Positions 1 through 7,773 of a stretch of DNA of 64,000 nt are shown here, piece by piece. Numbering within the stretch: the first letter of the stretch is position 1; each line of letters opens with the position of its first letter. The translations under genes and the position numbers were made by a program. Location: positions 5,649,501 to 5,713,500 of the forward strand of contig NZ_CP107921.1 in NCBI RefSeq assembly GCF_036014215.1. Reading direction: 5' to 3'. Under the pieces are notes generated by a model. The model did no database searches and had not been told where the DNA came from. It saw only the letters and a program-made list of their open reading frames with translations. Source of the DNA: Streptomyces sp. NBC_00440 (GTDB lineage: Bacteria; Actinomycetota; Actinomycetes; Streptomycetales; Streptomycetaceae).

Positions 1-648
1 TGACAGGGTCGAGTACGCGTTCGCGGATTCCAGGCCCTCCAGGACCTCTTCCTCCGAGATGCCCAGCCGCTCCGCCAGCTCATGGACCGTGGGAGCCCGT
101 CCGTGCTGCTGGGAGAGCTCCGCGGTGGCCGTGGTCAGCGAGAGCCGCAACTCCTGGAGGCGGCGCGGCACCCGGACCGCCCAGCCCTTGTCGCGGAAGT
201 GCCGCTTGATCTCGCCGACCACCGTCGGTGTCGCGTACGTGGAGAACTCCACCCCGCGGTCCGGGTCGAACCGGTCCACCGACTTGATCAGACCGATCGT
301 GGCGACCTGGGTCAGATCGTCCAGCGGCTCTCCGCGGTTACGGAAGCGGCGGGCCAGATGCTCGACCAGCGGCAGATGCATCCGCACCAGCCTGTTGCGC
401 AGTTCGGCCTTCGCGGGCGAACCGTCCGGGAGCTCGCGCAGCTCGATGAAGAGCGCCCGCGCCCCGCTGCGGTCCCGCGGGTTGTGCTGCTCGTGGTGCT
501 CGTGATGCTCGCTCATGAGGCCCGCCTGATCCGCCGACTCCAAAAGGCCTTCCACCGGATGCGGCCGGGCCTGTTGCTCCGGGATGTCCCCCGTGCCCAG
601 CGCCCGCGCGCCGCGCTCGTCGTCCCGCACCGGTCCGTCCCCGTTCAC
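1..648 (-). CDS. sigH: SigB/SigF-family RNA polymerase sigma factor (3' end outside window)
   Basis: Alternative sigma factor of the SigB/SigF stress group, truncated by the left window edge. Region 2 is clear: DDLTQVATIGLIKSVDRFDP, then a GEIKRHFRDKGW stretch and the start of region 3 (ELSQQHGRAPTVHELAERLG). The GTG at 648 overlaps the TGA of the upstream anti-sigma gene by four bases (GTGA), which suggests translational coupling and adds a 44-residue leader. An internal ATG at 516, followed by a His-rich MSEHHEHHEQ stretch, could give a shorter form. Pairing with a kinase-type anti-sigma factor and a nearby Na+/H+ antiporter matches the osmotic-stress sigH locus of Streptomyces. The family call is secure; the sigH name rests on remembered gene order. 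Confidence 0.88.
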   Translation of the reverse strand, partial: MNGDGPVRDDERGARALGTGDIPEQQARPHPVEGLLESADQAGLMSEHHEHHEQHNPRDRSGARALFIELRELPDGSPAKAELRNRLVRMHLPLVEHLARRFRNRGEPLDDLTQVATIGLIKSVDRFDPDRGVEFSTYATPTVVGEIKRHFRDKGWAVRVPRRLQELRLSLTTATAELSQQHGRAPTVHELAERLGISEEEVLEGLESANAYSTLS

Positions 649-1058
649 GCCGGTCCAGGTCCAGCGCCGCGCTGTTTGTACAGACTGATGCTGACCGTAC
701 GGTCGTCGGCCACCGTCGACTCGACCTTGCCCGCCAGCGCCGAGAGCACTGTCCAGGCGAAGGTGTCGCGCTCCGGTGCGCGGCCGTCCGTGGTGGGTGC
801 GGACACCGTCACTTCGAGGGAGTCCTCGACGAGGCGGAACACGCAGCTCAGTACGGAGCCCGGCACGGCCTGCTGAAGCAGGATCGCGCAGGCCTCATCG
901 ACCGCGATGCGCAGATCCTCGATCTCGTCGAGGGTGAAGTCCAAACGTGCTGCGAGGCCGGCCGTGGCCGTACGCAGCACAGACAGGTAGGCACCCGCAG
1001 CGGGCAGCCGGACTTCCACGAAGTCCTGGGTCCCGGGCTCGCCTGCGATCTGGGACAC
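645..1058 (-). CDS. RsbW-like anti-sigma factor (HATPase_c), SigH antagonist
   Basis: About 137 residues with the histidine-kinase-like ATPase fold of the RsbW/SpoIIAB anti-sigma group. The N-box region reads LRIAVDEACAILLQQAV; the late motifs are weak, as is usual in this group. It should bind and hold the sigma factor encoded immediately downstream, whose start codon overlaps its stop. The open frame begins with a TTG at 1070, but GGAGG lies inside that extension five bases before a GTG at 1058, so GTG 1058 (protein beginning SQIAGEPGTQDF) is preferred. It corresponds to the proteins called UshX or PrsH in S. coelicolor, by recall. Confidence 0.88.
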   Translation of the reverse strand: MSQIAGEPGTQDFVEVRLPAAGAYLSVLRTATAGLAARLDFTLDEIEDLRIAVDEACAILLQQAVPGSVLSCVFRLVEDSLEVTVSAPTTDGRAPERDTFAWTVLSALAGKVESTVADDRTVSISLYKQRGAGPGPA

Positions 1059-1357
1059 CCTCACCTCCAAGGTGGCACAAGCTCGTTCATGGTCGGGGAA
1101 ATTCTGCTCCCGCGACCGTGCGTGACATGGTCGCTTCCTGACGCCGTGACGCTATCGCGATCCAAGGTTCCCTGTCGCCAGGACCCCCACCCCACGACTG
1201 TCACTCATGGTAAGCCCATGAGTACATACGGTCGCCAGGGGTGTGCACATCCGATTACGGGCGCTGTGATTCTCCGGAATGTCCGGCGGCTCCGCGGGGT
1301 TCCCGGGGTGCTTCGGCCAACTGGAAAGACGCAGCGAACGGTTGACGTACCCAGAGC
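1059..1357. promoter_or_regulatory. sigma-operon upstream region with an 8-bp inverted repeat
   Basis: Roughly 300 non-coding bases between the anti-sigma gene and the 3' end of the UBP gene, both on the minus strand. An inverted repeat ACTCATGG / CCATGAGT with a five-base spacer lies at 1203-1223. The promoters of the anti-sigma/sigma operon must be here, but I could not pick a -10/-35 pair with confidence. The dyad may be an operator or a short hairpin in the leader. Confidence 0.5.
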
Positions 1358-1618
1358 TCAGACGATCGAACCGTCGACAAAGCACCACCGCCAGCTCTCT
1401 CCCGGCTCGAAACTCCGCATCACCGCGTGCCCGGTCTCCTTGAAGTGCCCGGTGGCGTGCTGGTACGGGGACGAGTCGCAGCAGCCCACATGCCCGCACT
1501 CCAGGCACAGGCGCAGCTGTACGGGATGGCTCCCGATGGCCAGGCACTCGGGACAGGTGTCACTCGACGGGACCGGCTGGGGGCGCGGCAGTTCTGCAAC
1601 ATGCTGGCACTCGCTCAT
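1358..1618 (-). CDS. UBP-type zinc finger domain protein
   Basis: An 86-residue protein consisting almost entirely of a ubiquitin-protease-type zinc finger. Metal ligands are visible in DTCPECLAIG, LCLECGHVGCCDSSP and the following HATGHFKETGH run. Bacterial UBP-finger proteins of this size are small stand-alone proteins of unproven function. The start is ATG 1618 (MSECQHVAEL); the longer open frame to 1789 is Pro/Arg-rich and overlaps the divergent antiporter, so it was not used. Only 44 bases separate it from that divergent gene, so the two promoters must overlap or reach into coding sequence. Confidence 0.8.
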   Translation of the reverse strand: MSECQHVAELPRPQPVPSSDTCPECLAIGSHPVQLRLCLECGHVGCCDSSPYQHATGHFKETGHAVMRSFEPGESWRWCFVDGSIV

Positions 1619-1662
1619 GATTGCCAGGTTACGACGGACCGGGACCGAGGGCGGGGAGACCC

Positions 1663-3261
1663 ATGGACGCATTGCCGCTGGTGGCACTGGTGGCGGGCAG
1701 CGCGGCGGTGGCGGGCATCGCACGCCGGACACCGGTGGCGGCGCCGCTGCTGCTGGTCGCGGTCGGGCTCGGCGCCGCGTATCTGCCATGGGTGCCCGAG
1801 TACACGCTGGATCCCGGGGTCGTCCTGCCGCTGGTGCTGCCGCCGCTGCTCCACACCGCGGCCGTCGACTCCTCGTACCTGGATCTGCGGGCCAATCTGC
1901 GGCCCGTCGCGCTGCTCTCGGTCGGCTATGTGCTGTTCGCGACCGTGGTGGTGGGCTGGCTCGCCTATCTGATCGTGCCGGATCTCTCGCTCACCGCGGC
2001 CCTGGTGCTCGGTGCGGTGGTCGCGCCGCCCGACGCGGTGGCGGCCACCGCCATCGCCCGGCGCCTCGGGCTGCCCTCCCGGCTCACGACGATCCTGCAG
2101 GGCGAATCGCTCGTCAACGACGCGACCGCGATCACCGCCTACAAGGTGGCGCTGGCGGCCGCGGTCGGCGCCGGGGTCTCCTGGGCGGAGGGGCTCGGCG
2201 AATTCGCTCTGGCGTCGGTCGGCGGAATCGGTGTCGGCCTGGTCCTGATGGTGCCGCTGCACTGGCTGCGCACCCACCTCAAGGAAGCGCTGCTGCAGAA
2301 CACCCTCTCGCTGCTCATTCCCTTCGTCGCCTATGCGGCGGCGGAGCGGGTGCACGCTTCGGGGGTGCTCGCCGTGGTGGTCGTCGCGCTCTATCTGGGA
2401 CACCGTTCCTGGCAGGTCGACTTCGCCACCAGGCTCCAGGAGGAGGCCGTTTGGAAAATGGTTTCCTTCATTCTGGAATCGACGGTCTTCGCGCTGATCG
2501 GCCTGCAATTGCCCTTTGTGCTCCGGAGACTCGGCGCTTACGGTGCAGGGGAGGCCGCCTGGTATGCGGCGGTCGTTTTCGTGATCGTCGTGGTGGTGCG
2601 CTTCGTCTGGGTCTTTCCCGCCACTTTCCTGCCGCGCATGCTCTTCAGCGGGATCCGGGAACGCGAACCCGATACGGACTGGACCGCGCCGGTCGTCATC
2701 GGCTGGGCGGGAATGCGCGGCGTGGTCTCGCTCGCCATCGCTTTCTCGATCCCGCTGACCGCGCACGGCGCACCCTTCCCGTCCCGGAACCTGGTGCTCT
2801 TCCTGACCTTCACGACGGTGATCGCGACCCTGGTCGTCCAGGGGCTCTCCCTGCCGCCGCTGATCCGGCTGCTGAAGATCCCGGGCCGTGACGCGCACGC
2901 CGAGACGCTCGCCGAGGCCGAGGCGCAGAACGAGGCGTCGCAGGCGGCCGAGAACCTGCTGAACTCGATGCTCGCCGAAGAGGACAACGGCCTCCCGGAA
3001 CCGCTCGCCGACCGGTTGCGCACCGTGATGGCGCGGCGTAGGAACGCGGTCTGGGAACGGCTCGGCACGGTGAACGAGCACACCGGCGAGAGCGCCGACG
3101 ACACCTACCGGCGGCTCGCACGGGCGATGATCGGCGCCGAGCGCGAGGTCTTCGTCGAACTGCGCGACCGGAGGAGCATCGACGACGAACTCCTCAGGAC
3201 GCTGCTGCGCAGGCTGGATCTGGAGGAGGCGGCCGCCTACCGCGAGGAGGAGACGGGCTGA
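1663..3261 (+). CDS. Na+/H+ antiporter, CPA1/NhaP type
   Basis: A 532-residue integral membrane cation/proton antiporter. The first ~400 residues form about a dozen hydrophobic segments, including the conserved PPDAVAATAIARRLGLPSR and LVNDATAITAYKVAL helices with the membrane Asp residues of the transport site. A hydrophilic C-terminal tail of ~130 residues (EAEAQNEASQAAENLLNSML onward) is probably a cytosolic regulatory region. The start is ATG 1663 behind GGGGAG. The ORF's upstream TTG at 1621 would abut the divergent UBP gene. Its position beside an osmotic-stress sigma operon suggests a role in salt or pH homeostasis. Its 3' end overlaps the convergent gene by 25 bases. Confidence 0.9.
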   Translation: MDALPLVALVAGSAAVAGIARRTPVAAPLLLVAVGLGAAYLPWVPEYTLDPGVVLPLVLPPLLHTAAVDSSYLDLRANLRPVALLSVGYVLFATVVVGWLAYLIVPDLSLTAALVLGAVVAPPDAVAATAIARRLGLPSRLTTILQGESLVNDATAITAYKVALAAAVGAGVSWAEGLGEFALASVGGIGVGLVLMVPLHWLRTHLKEALLQNTLSLLIPFVAYAAAERVHASGVLAVVVVALYLGHRSWQVDFATRLQEEAVWKMVSFILESTVFALIGLQLPFVLRRLGAYGAGEAAWYAAVVFVIVVVVRFVWVFPATFLPRMLFSGIREREPDTDWTAPVVIGWAGMRGVVSLAIAFSIPLTAHGAPFPSRNLVLFLTFTTVIATLVVQGLSLPPLIRLLKIPGRDAHAETLAEAEAQNEASQAAENLLNSMLAEEDNGLPEPLADRLRTVMARRRNAVWERLGTVNEHTGESADDTYRRLARAMIGAEREVFVELRDRRSIDDELLRTLLRRLDLEEAAAYREEETG

Positions 3262-4130
3262 CCTGTGATGACGGCGGCCACCCGGGTGCCCGGCGGGAAG
3301 GCGCCGTCGGCGGCCAGCTCCGTCAGCCCGTACAGCATCTTGGCGACGTAGACCCGCTCGACGGGGACTCCGTGCCGCTCCTCGAATCCGATGGCGAAGG
3401 CTTCGAGTTCCGGTGGCGTGCGGGCGTAACCGCCGAAGTGGAACCGGTCGTCCAGCCGCCAGTCACCGGTCCGGGCCCCGAAAGTGGCCTGCTGGAGCGT
3501 CGCGACCTCAGTGGGGAGGAAGCCGCCCTTCAGGACGGGGAAACCGATGGCGCGCTGGTCCGCCGTGAGGCCGGCCGCCAGTCCCGCGAGTGTGCCGCCC
3601 GTGCCTACGGCCACCGCGACGGTGTCGGCGAGCCCGTGCAGTTCCCGGCCGAGCGCGCCGCAGCCGTGCACAGCCGCGGTGTTGCTGCCGCCCTCGGGTA
3701 TGACGTACATCCCGGTGGTGTCGAGACCGGCCGGGACCGCCTTGGCCCGGTAGGCCGTGCGGTCCACGAAGTGCAGCCGCATACCGTCGGCCGCGCACTG
3801 CGCGAGGGACGGGTTGAGCGGGCGGTGGGCCAGCTCGTCCCCGCGTACGACACCGACGGTCGGGAAGCCGAGCAGCCGGCCCGCGGCGGCGGTGGCCCGC
3901 AGATGGTTGGAGTACGCGCCACCGAACGTCAGCACGGTCCGCCCGGCTGCTGCCGTCAGATTGGGTGCGAGTTTCCGCCATTTGTTGCCCGGCAGATCGG
4001 GGTGGATCAGGTCGTCACGTTTGAGCAGCAGCTGTACGCCGTGCCGGGCGAAGCGCTCGTCGTCGAGCGGCTCCAGCGGCGACGGCAGCAGCGGTCGCAG
4101 CCGGTCGTGGCCGGGGTCTCCAGGGGGCAT
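3237..4130 (-). CDS. PLP-dependent ACC deaminase / D-cysteine desulfhydrase family enzyme
   Basis: A 297-residue fold-type II PLP enzyme. The Schiff-base lysine lies in LPGNKWRKL near residue 50, the phosphate-binding loop is GTGGTLAGLAAGL, and a typical TFGGAYSNHLRATAAAG follows the lysine. Family members deaminate 1-aminocyclopropane-1-carboxylate or cleave D-cysteine to pyruvate, sulfide and ammonia. The sequence alone does not decide between them. It starts at ATG 4130. The last 25 bases overlap the end of the antiporter gene, a tail-to-tail arrangement. Confidence 0.83.
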   Translation of the reverse strand: MPPGDPGHDRLRPLLPSPLEPLDDERFARHGVQLLLKRDDLIHPDLPGNKWRKLAPNLTAAAGRTVLTFGGAYSNHLRATAAAGRLLGFPTVGVVRGDELAHRPLNPSLAQCAADGMRLHFVDRTAYRAKAVPAGLDTTGMYVIPEGGSNTAAVHGCGALGRELHGLADTVAVAVGTGGTLAGLAAGLTADQRAIGFPVLKGGFLPTEVATLQQATFGARTGDWRLDDRFHFGGYARTPPELEAFAIGFEERHGVPVERVYVAKMLYGLTELAADGAFPPGTRVAAVITGQPVSSSR

Positions 4131-4170
4131 GGGCCCATTGTCCGCCCCGGGGGTCCGGCGCGCGGGGCCG

Positions 4171-4197
4171 GTCCGTCCGGTCCGTCCGGTCCGTCCG
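4171..4197. repeat. 9-bp tandem repeat, three copies
   Basis: Three perfect copies of GTCCGTCCG end one base before the stop codon of the flavohaemoprotein gene. It is a short GC-rich microsatellite in the 68-base gap between two minus-strand genes, with no evident function. Confidence 0.7.
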
Positions 4198-5436
4198 TCA
4201 GCTCGCGGCGAGCCAGAGGTCCGGGCCGAACACCTCGTAGTGGATGTCGGCGGCCCGCACGCCGCCGGCCAGCAGCTGGGCCCGCACGGAGCGCATGAAG
4301 GGCAGCGGCCCGCAGAGGTACGCGTGGGTCCCGGGCGCGAAGGGGAGGCCGCTCAGATCGACCAGACCGGTGCGGTCGGCCGGGTGCTCCGGCCCGGGGT
4401 GCTCATACCAGAAGTGCGCGGCGGCGTCCGGCAGCTTCTCGGCGAGGAGGGCGTGTTCGGCGCGCAGGGCGTGGTCCGCCGGGGTGCGGTCGCCGTGCAC
4501 GACGGTGACCGGGGCGGGGTGTCCGGCGCCCGCGAGGTGTTCCAGCATCGCCAGCATCGGGGTGCAGCCGATTCCGGCCGATGCGAGCACGAGCGGGGCG
4601 TCCGCCGCGTCCGGGCCGATGACGAGGTCGCCGTACGGGAGGGAGACCCGGAGCCGGTCGCCGGTCCGCACGTGTGCGTGGAGGTGGTGCGAGACCTCGC
4701 CGTCCGGGGAAGCGCTGCGGCTGTGGGGAGAAGCGCCGTCCGGGGAAGCGTCGTCGCTCACGCGCTTCACGGTGATCGAGTGGAGCTGTCCGCCGGGGGC
4801 GCCGGAGAGGCTGTACTGGCGGATCTGGCGGGCCCCGTCGGGGAGCCGGGCCTGGACGGAGACGTACTGGCCGGGCCGGAAGCCGGGGGCGGGCGAGCCG
4901 TCGGCGGGGCGGAGCCGGAAGGTGGCGGTGTCGGCGGTCTCCTCGGTCCTGGACACCACGTCCCACTCGCGCCAGACGTCGCCCGCGACGGCCTCCCGCT
5001 CCGCGTAGAGCCGGGCCTCCAGGGCGATCAGGGCGTTGGCCATCAGCCAGTAGACCTCGTCCCAGGCGGCGGCGACCTCCGGGGTGACCGCGTCGCCCAG
5101 CACCTCGGCGACGGCGGCGAAGAGATGGGTGTGCACGACGCCGTACTGGTCGGGGGTGATCCCGAGTGAGGCGTGCTTGTGGGCGATACGGCCGAGCATG
5201 ACGTCGGGGCGGGTGTCCGGGTGCTCCACCAGCTGGGTGGCGAAGGCGGCGATGGAGCCGGCGAGTGCCTGCCGCTGGGCGCCGGATGCCTGGTTGCCAC
5301 GGTTGAAGAGGTCGCGCAGCAGCTCCGGGTGGGCGTCGAACAGCTTGCGGTAGAAGAGATCGGCGATGTCCCCGATGGCCGCGCCGACGGCGGGGAGAGT
5401 GGCTCGGACGGTGGCGGTCGACGGCTCGCTGAGCAT
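4198..5436 (-). CDS. hmpA: flavohaemoprotein, nitric oxide dioxygenase
   Basis: A 412-residue cytosolic NO dioxygenase converting NO and O2 to nitrate with NAD(P)H. The N-terminal globin domain (1-~140) has the proximal haem His at ~88 in AHKHASLGI. The ferredoxin-reductase half follows: FAD-binding RQYSLS, NAD(P)-binding GIGCTPMLAML, and the C-terminal signature YEVFGPDLW. An extra acidic/serine loop near residues 230-248 contains the duplication ASPDG...ASPDG, encoded by a 16-bp direct repeat. RBS AGGAG precedes ATG 5436. An NsrR-type operator lies upstream at 5511-5533 and the nsrR gene is next door, so NO-induced derepression is expected. Confidence 0.95.
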   Translation of the reverse strand: MLSEPSTATVRATLPAVGAAIGDIADLFYRKLFDAHPELLRDLFNRGNQASGAQRQALAGSIAAFATQLVEHPDTRPDVMLGRIAHKHASLGITPDQYGVVHTHLFAAVAEVLGDAVTPEVAAAWDEVYWLMANALIALEARLYAEREAVAGDVWREWDVVSRTEETADTATFRLRPADGSPAPGFRPGQYVSVQARLPDGARQIRQYSLSGAPGGQLHSITVKRVSDDASPDGASPHSRSASPDGEVSHHLHAHVRTGDRLRVSLPYGDLVIGPDAADAPLVLASAGIGCTPMLAMLEHLAGAGHPAPVTVVHGDRTPADHALRAEHALLAEKLPDAAAHFWYEHPGPEHPADRTGLVDLSGLPFAPGTHAYLCGPLPFMRSVRAQLLAGGVRAADIHYEVFGPDLWLAAS

Positions 5437-5445
5437 CGGGGACTC

Positions 5446-5506
5446 CTGGTTCCTGCTCTGGTTCCTGCTCTGGTTTCTGGCTCTGGGTCCTGCTCTGGGT
5501 GTCGCT
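5446..5506. repeat. degenerate 12-bp tandem repeat in the hmpA leader
   Basis: Five head-to-tail copies related to CTGGTTCCTGCT (one of 13 bp) fill the stretch between the hmpA start and its upstream NsrR box. The first two copies are identical; later ones diverge. In the transcript it would be a purine-rich repeat leader next to the ribosome-binding site. Confidence 0.75.
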
Positions 5507-5510
5507 CTTG

Positions 5511-5533
5511 AATTGGTATGTGAGATGCGTATT
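5511..5533. promoter_or_regulatory. probable NsrR operator of hmpA
   Basis: An imperfect dyad AATTGGTAT-GTGAG-ATGCGTATT with the same 9-5-9 layout as the perfect palindrome in front of nsrR. The innermost AT/GCAT-type bases and the outer AATT/ATT ends agree. It sits 75 bases upstream of the hmpA start codon, in promoter position. Assignment is by similarity to the neighbouring site and by the known NsrR-hmpA relationship in Streptomyces. Confidence 0.65.
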
Positions 5534-5631
5534 TTTGGCTACGAACGACGTATGAGTGGCTGCGCGGCTGTACCGGTGAGTGGTGGTCCAGGGTTGCGGA
5601 GTTGGTGCGGTGCGGTGCGGTGCCGGCGCGG

Positions 5632-6078
5632 TCAGCCGTCGTCGGGGCGGCTGCCGATACCGATCAGCAGCGGTCCGGTGGGGGAGGCGACCAGGTCGGT
5701 CACGGTCAGCGGGTCCAGTGACGCGTAGAACGCCTCCTGTGCCCGGCTCAGAGCGCCCCGCAGCAGGCAGGCCGAACGGAGCGGGCACGGGGTGGCACCC
5801 TCGCACTCCACGACGTCGCCGGGTCCTTCGAGTTCACGGACCAGCCCGCCGATGGAGGCGGAGCGGCCTGTTCCGGTGAGACTGAGGCCGCCGCCGCGAC
5901 CCCGGCGCGCCTCGACCAGGCCGAGGTGCTGGAGGCGGGCGACGATCTTCGCGGTGTGGCTGTACGGCACGCGCATGGCCGCCGCGACCTCCCGGGTCGC
6001 CGGCGCCTCGCCGTCCTCCGTGACGGCGAGGCGCATCAGTACGCGCAGTGCCACGTCGGTGAATCTGGTCAGCCGCAT
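5632..6078 (-). CDS. nsrR: NsrR, Rrf2-family NO-sensing repressor
   Basis: A 148-residue Rrf2-family regulator: winged-helix DNA-binding domain at residues 1-~70 (MRLTRFTDVALRVLMRLAV, HTAKIVARLQHLGLVEARRG) and three cysteines at 92, 98 and 104 in ECEGATPCPLRSACLL. The C-x5-C-x5-C spacing matches the [4Fe-4S] cluster ligands of S. coelicolor NsrR. NO destroys the cluster and releases DNA. ATG 6078 is preferred over the upstream alternative at 6153 because it gives the family N-terminus and leaves the palindrome at 6093-6119 outside the gene. Adjacent to hmpA, its expected main target. Confidence 0.93.
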   Translation of the reverse strand: MRLTRFTDVALRVLMRLAVTEDGEAPATREVAAAMRVPYSHTAKIVARLQHLGLVEARRGRGGGLSLTGTGRSASIGGLVRELEGPGDVVECEGATPCPLRSACLLRGALSRAQEAFYASLDPLTVTDLVASPTGPLLIGIGSRPDDG

Positions 6079-6092
6079 GGGCGTCACGGTAG

Positions 6093-6119
6093 ATAACTTG
6101 CATAGAGGATGCAAGTTAT
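6093..6119. promoter_or_regulatory. perfect 11-5-11 palindrome, NsrR autoregulatory operator
   Basis: Arms ATAACTTGCAT and ATGCAAGTTAT around AGAGG form a perfect inverted repeat 15 bases upstream of the nsrR start. The AACTTGCAT half-site is typical of NsrR-type operators. It should mediate autorepression. Confidence 0.85.
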
Positions 6120-6171
6120 GACCGTCCTGGGCAACGAACGACCCTGTGCCCACCTCAAAGCCCTATTAGTC

Positions 6172-6185
6172 ACACTCTTTTGTGT
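6172..6185. promoter_or_regulatory. small AT-rich dyad upstream of the encapsulin gene
   Basis: ACAC-TCTTTT-GTGT, a 4-6-4 inverted repeat with matching outer bases, sits about 70 bases upstream of the encapsulin start in the AT-richest part of this intergenic region. It could be an operator or chance; no regulator is assigned. Confidence 0.3.
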
Positions 6186-6255
6186 AATGGCGCGCCGCCG
6201 GTCTCCGCTGAAAGGCTCTTCAACGCACGTCAGTCGATGATTGAAGGGGCGTCAG

Positions 6256-7662
6256 ATGTCCGTTGGTGAAGAGGTTCGCGACACGCAGGCACCGCCGCAG
6301 CAGAGTCTGGGCACGGCAGCTGCGCGGAACCTCGCAACGACCACCAAGTCCGCGCCGCAGATGCAGGAGATCACCTCACGGTGGCTGCTGAAGATGCTCC
6401 CGTGGGTCCAGGTCCAGGGTGGTACGTACCGGGTGAACCGGCGGCTGAGCTACTCGGTCGGTGACGGCCGCGTGACGTTCGTGCAGACCGGCGACCGTGT
6501 CCAGGTCATCCCGGCCGAGCTCGGTGAGCTGCCCGCCCTGCGGGACTACGCGGACGAGGCGGCCCTGGCCGAGCTGGCGCAGCGCTGCACTCAGCGGGAG
6601 TTCGCGGAGGGCGATGTGCTGGCCGCCGAGGGCGACACGGCGGACCGGGTGTTCCTGCTGGCCCACGGCCGGGTCCAGAAGGTCGGCACGGGGCCCTACG
6701 GGGAGGAGACCGTCCTCGGTTCGCTGGCCGACGGTGCGTACTTCGGCGACCAGGCGCTGCTGGACGAGGATGCGACCTGGGACTACACGGCCCGCGCCGA
6801 CACCGCGTGCGTCGCACTTGAACTGACCAGGGCGGACGTGCTGAACCTCGCGGAGCGCGCCGACTCGCTGCGCGACCATCTCGCCGGGCTGGCCTCGCTG
6901 CCCGCACAGCGCACCAACAGCTACGGCGAAGCGGCGATCGACCTCTCCGCGGACCACCGCGGTGAGGCGGTCCTCCCGCACACGTACGTCGACTACGAGG
7001 GCGCGCCCCGCGAGTACGAACTGAGCGTCGCCCAGACCGTGCTGAAGGTCCACAGCAGGGTCGCCGACCTCTACAACCAGCCGATGAACCAGACCGAGCA
7101 CCAGTTGCGGCTCACCGTCGAGGCGCTGCGGGAGCGCCAGGAGCACGAGCTCGTCAACAACCGCGAGTTCGGCCTGCTCAACAACTGCGACTACGGCCAG
7201 CGGATCCAGCCGCACGACGGAGTGCCCAGCCCGGACGACATGGACGAACTCCTCTCGCGCCGACGCGGATCGAAGCTCTTCCTCGCCCACCCGAAGGCCA
7301 TCGCCGCGTTCGGCCGCGAGTGCAACAAGCGCGGCCTCGTACCGGAGAGCGTCGACATGGGGGGCCACCAGGTGCCCGCCTGGCGCGGGGTGCCGATCTT
7401 CCCGTGCAACAAGATCCCGGTCAGCGACGCCCGCACCACATCGATCATCTGCATGAGGACCGGCGAGTCCGAACAGGGCGTCATCGGACTCCAGCAGAGC
7501 GGCATCCCCGACGAGATCGAGCCGAGCCTGTCGGTCCGCTTCATGGGCATCGACGAGAAGGCGATCATCTCCTACCTGGTGACGGCCTACTACTCCGCTG
7601 CCGTGCTGGTACCCGACGCCCTGGGAGTGCTGGAGAACGTCGAAGTCAGCCGCTGGCGGTGA
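6256..7662 (+). CDS. eshA: family 2B encapsulin shell protein with cNMP-binding-like insertion (EshA type)
   Basis: A 468-residue protein of the EshA group, now classed as family 2B encapsulins: HK97-fold shell proteins that assemble into cargo-loaded compartments. The extended N-terminal arm covers residues 1-~45. A cyclic-nucleotide-binding-like domain lies at about 95-215 ([20 protein letters not shown] ... [18 protein letters not shown]), followed by the HK97-like body. In the insert the phosphate cassette reads [18 protein letters not shown], lacking the Glu and Arg that hold cAMP phosphate in CRP, so classical cAMP binding is doubtful. ATG 6256 follows AAGGGG. The next gene encodes a polyprenyl synthase, a cargo class known for family 2 encapsulins. 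Confidence 0.9.
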   Translation: MSVGEEVRDTQAPPQQSLGTAAARNLATTTKSAPQMQEITSRWLLKMLPWVQVQGGTYRVNRRLSYSVGDGRVTFVQTGDRVQVIPAELGELPALRDYADEAALAELAQRCTQREFAEGDVLAAEGDTADRVFLLAHGRVQKVGTGPYGEETVLGSLADGAYFGDQALLDEDATWDYTARADTACVALELTRADVLNLAERADSLRDHLAGLASLPAQRTNSYGEAAIDLSADHRGEAVLPHTYVDYEGAPREYELSVAQTVLKVHSRVADLYNQPMNQTEHQLRLTVEALRERQEHELVNNREFGLLNNCDYGQRIQPHDGVPSPDDMDELLSRRRGSKLFLAHPKAIAAFGRECNKRGLVPESVDMGGHQVPAWRGVPIFPCNKIPVSDARTTSIICMRTGESEQGVIGLQQSGIPDEIEPSLSVRFMGIDEKAIISYLVTAYYSAAVLVPDALGVLENVEVSRWR

Positions 7663-7773
7663 GGTGACGCCCCGGACGGCCGGCCCGGACGGCGGCCAGA
7701 CCGCTGCGGGGACCGGTGCGTCCGGGGCGCTCGTGGCGACCGAGCCGTACGCACGCCGCAGAGGAAGCGAACC

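Noticed and set aside
1089..2891. 600-codon plus-strand frame starting upstream of the antiporter
   Set aside because: Its translation is Arg/Gly-rich and out of frame with the clear membrane-protein frame at 1663-3261.
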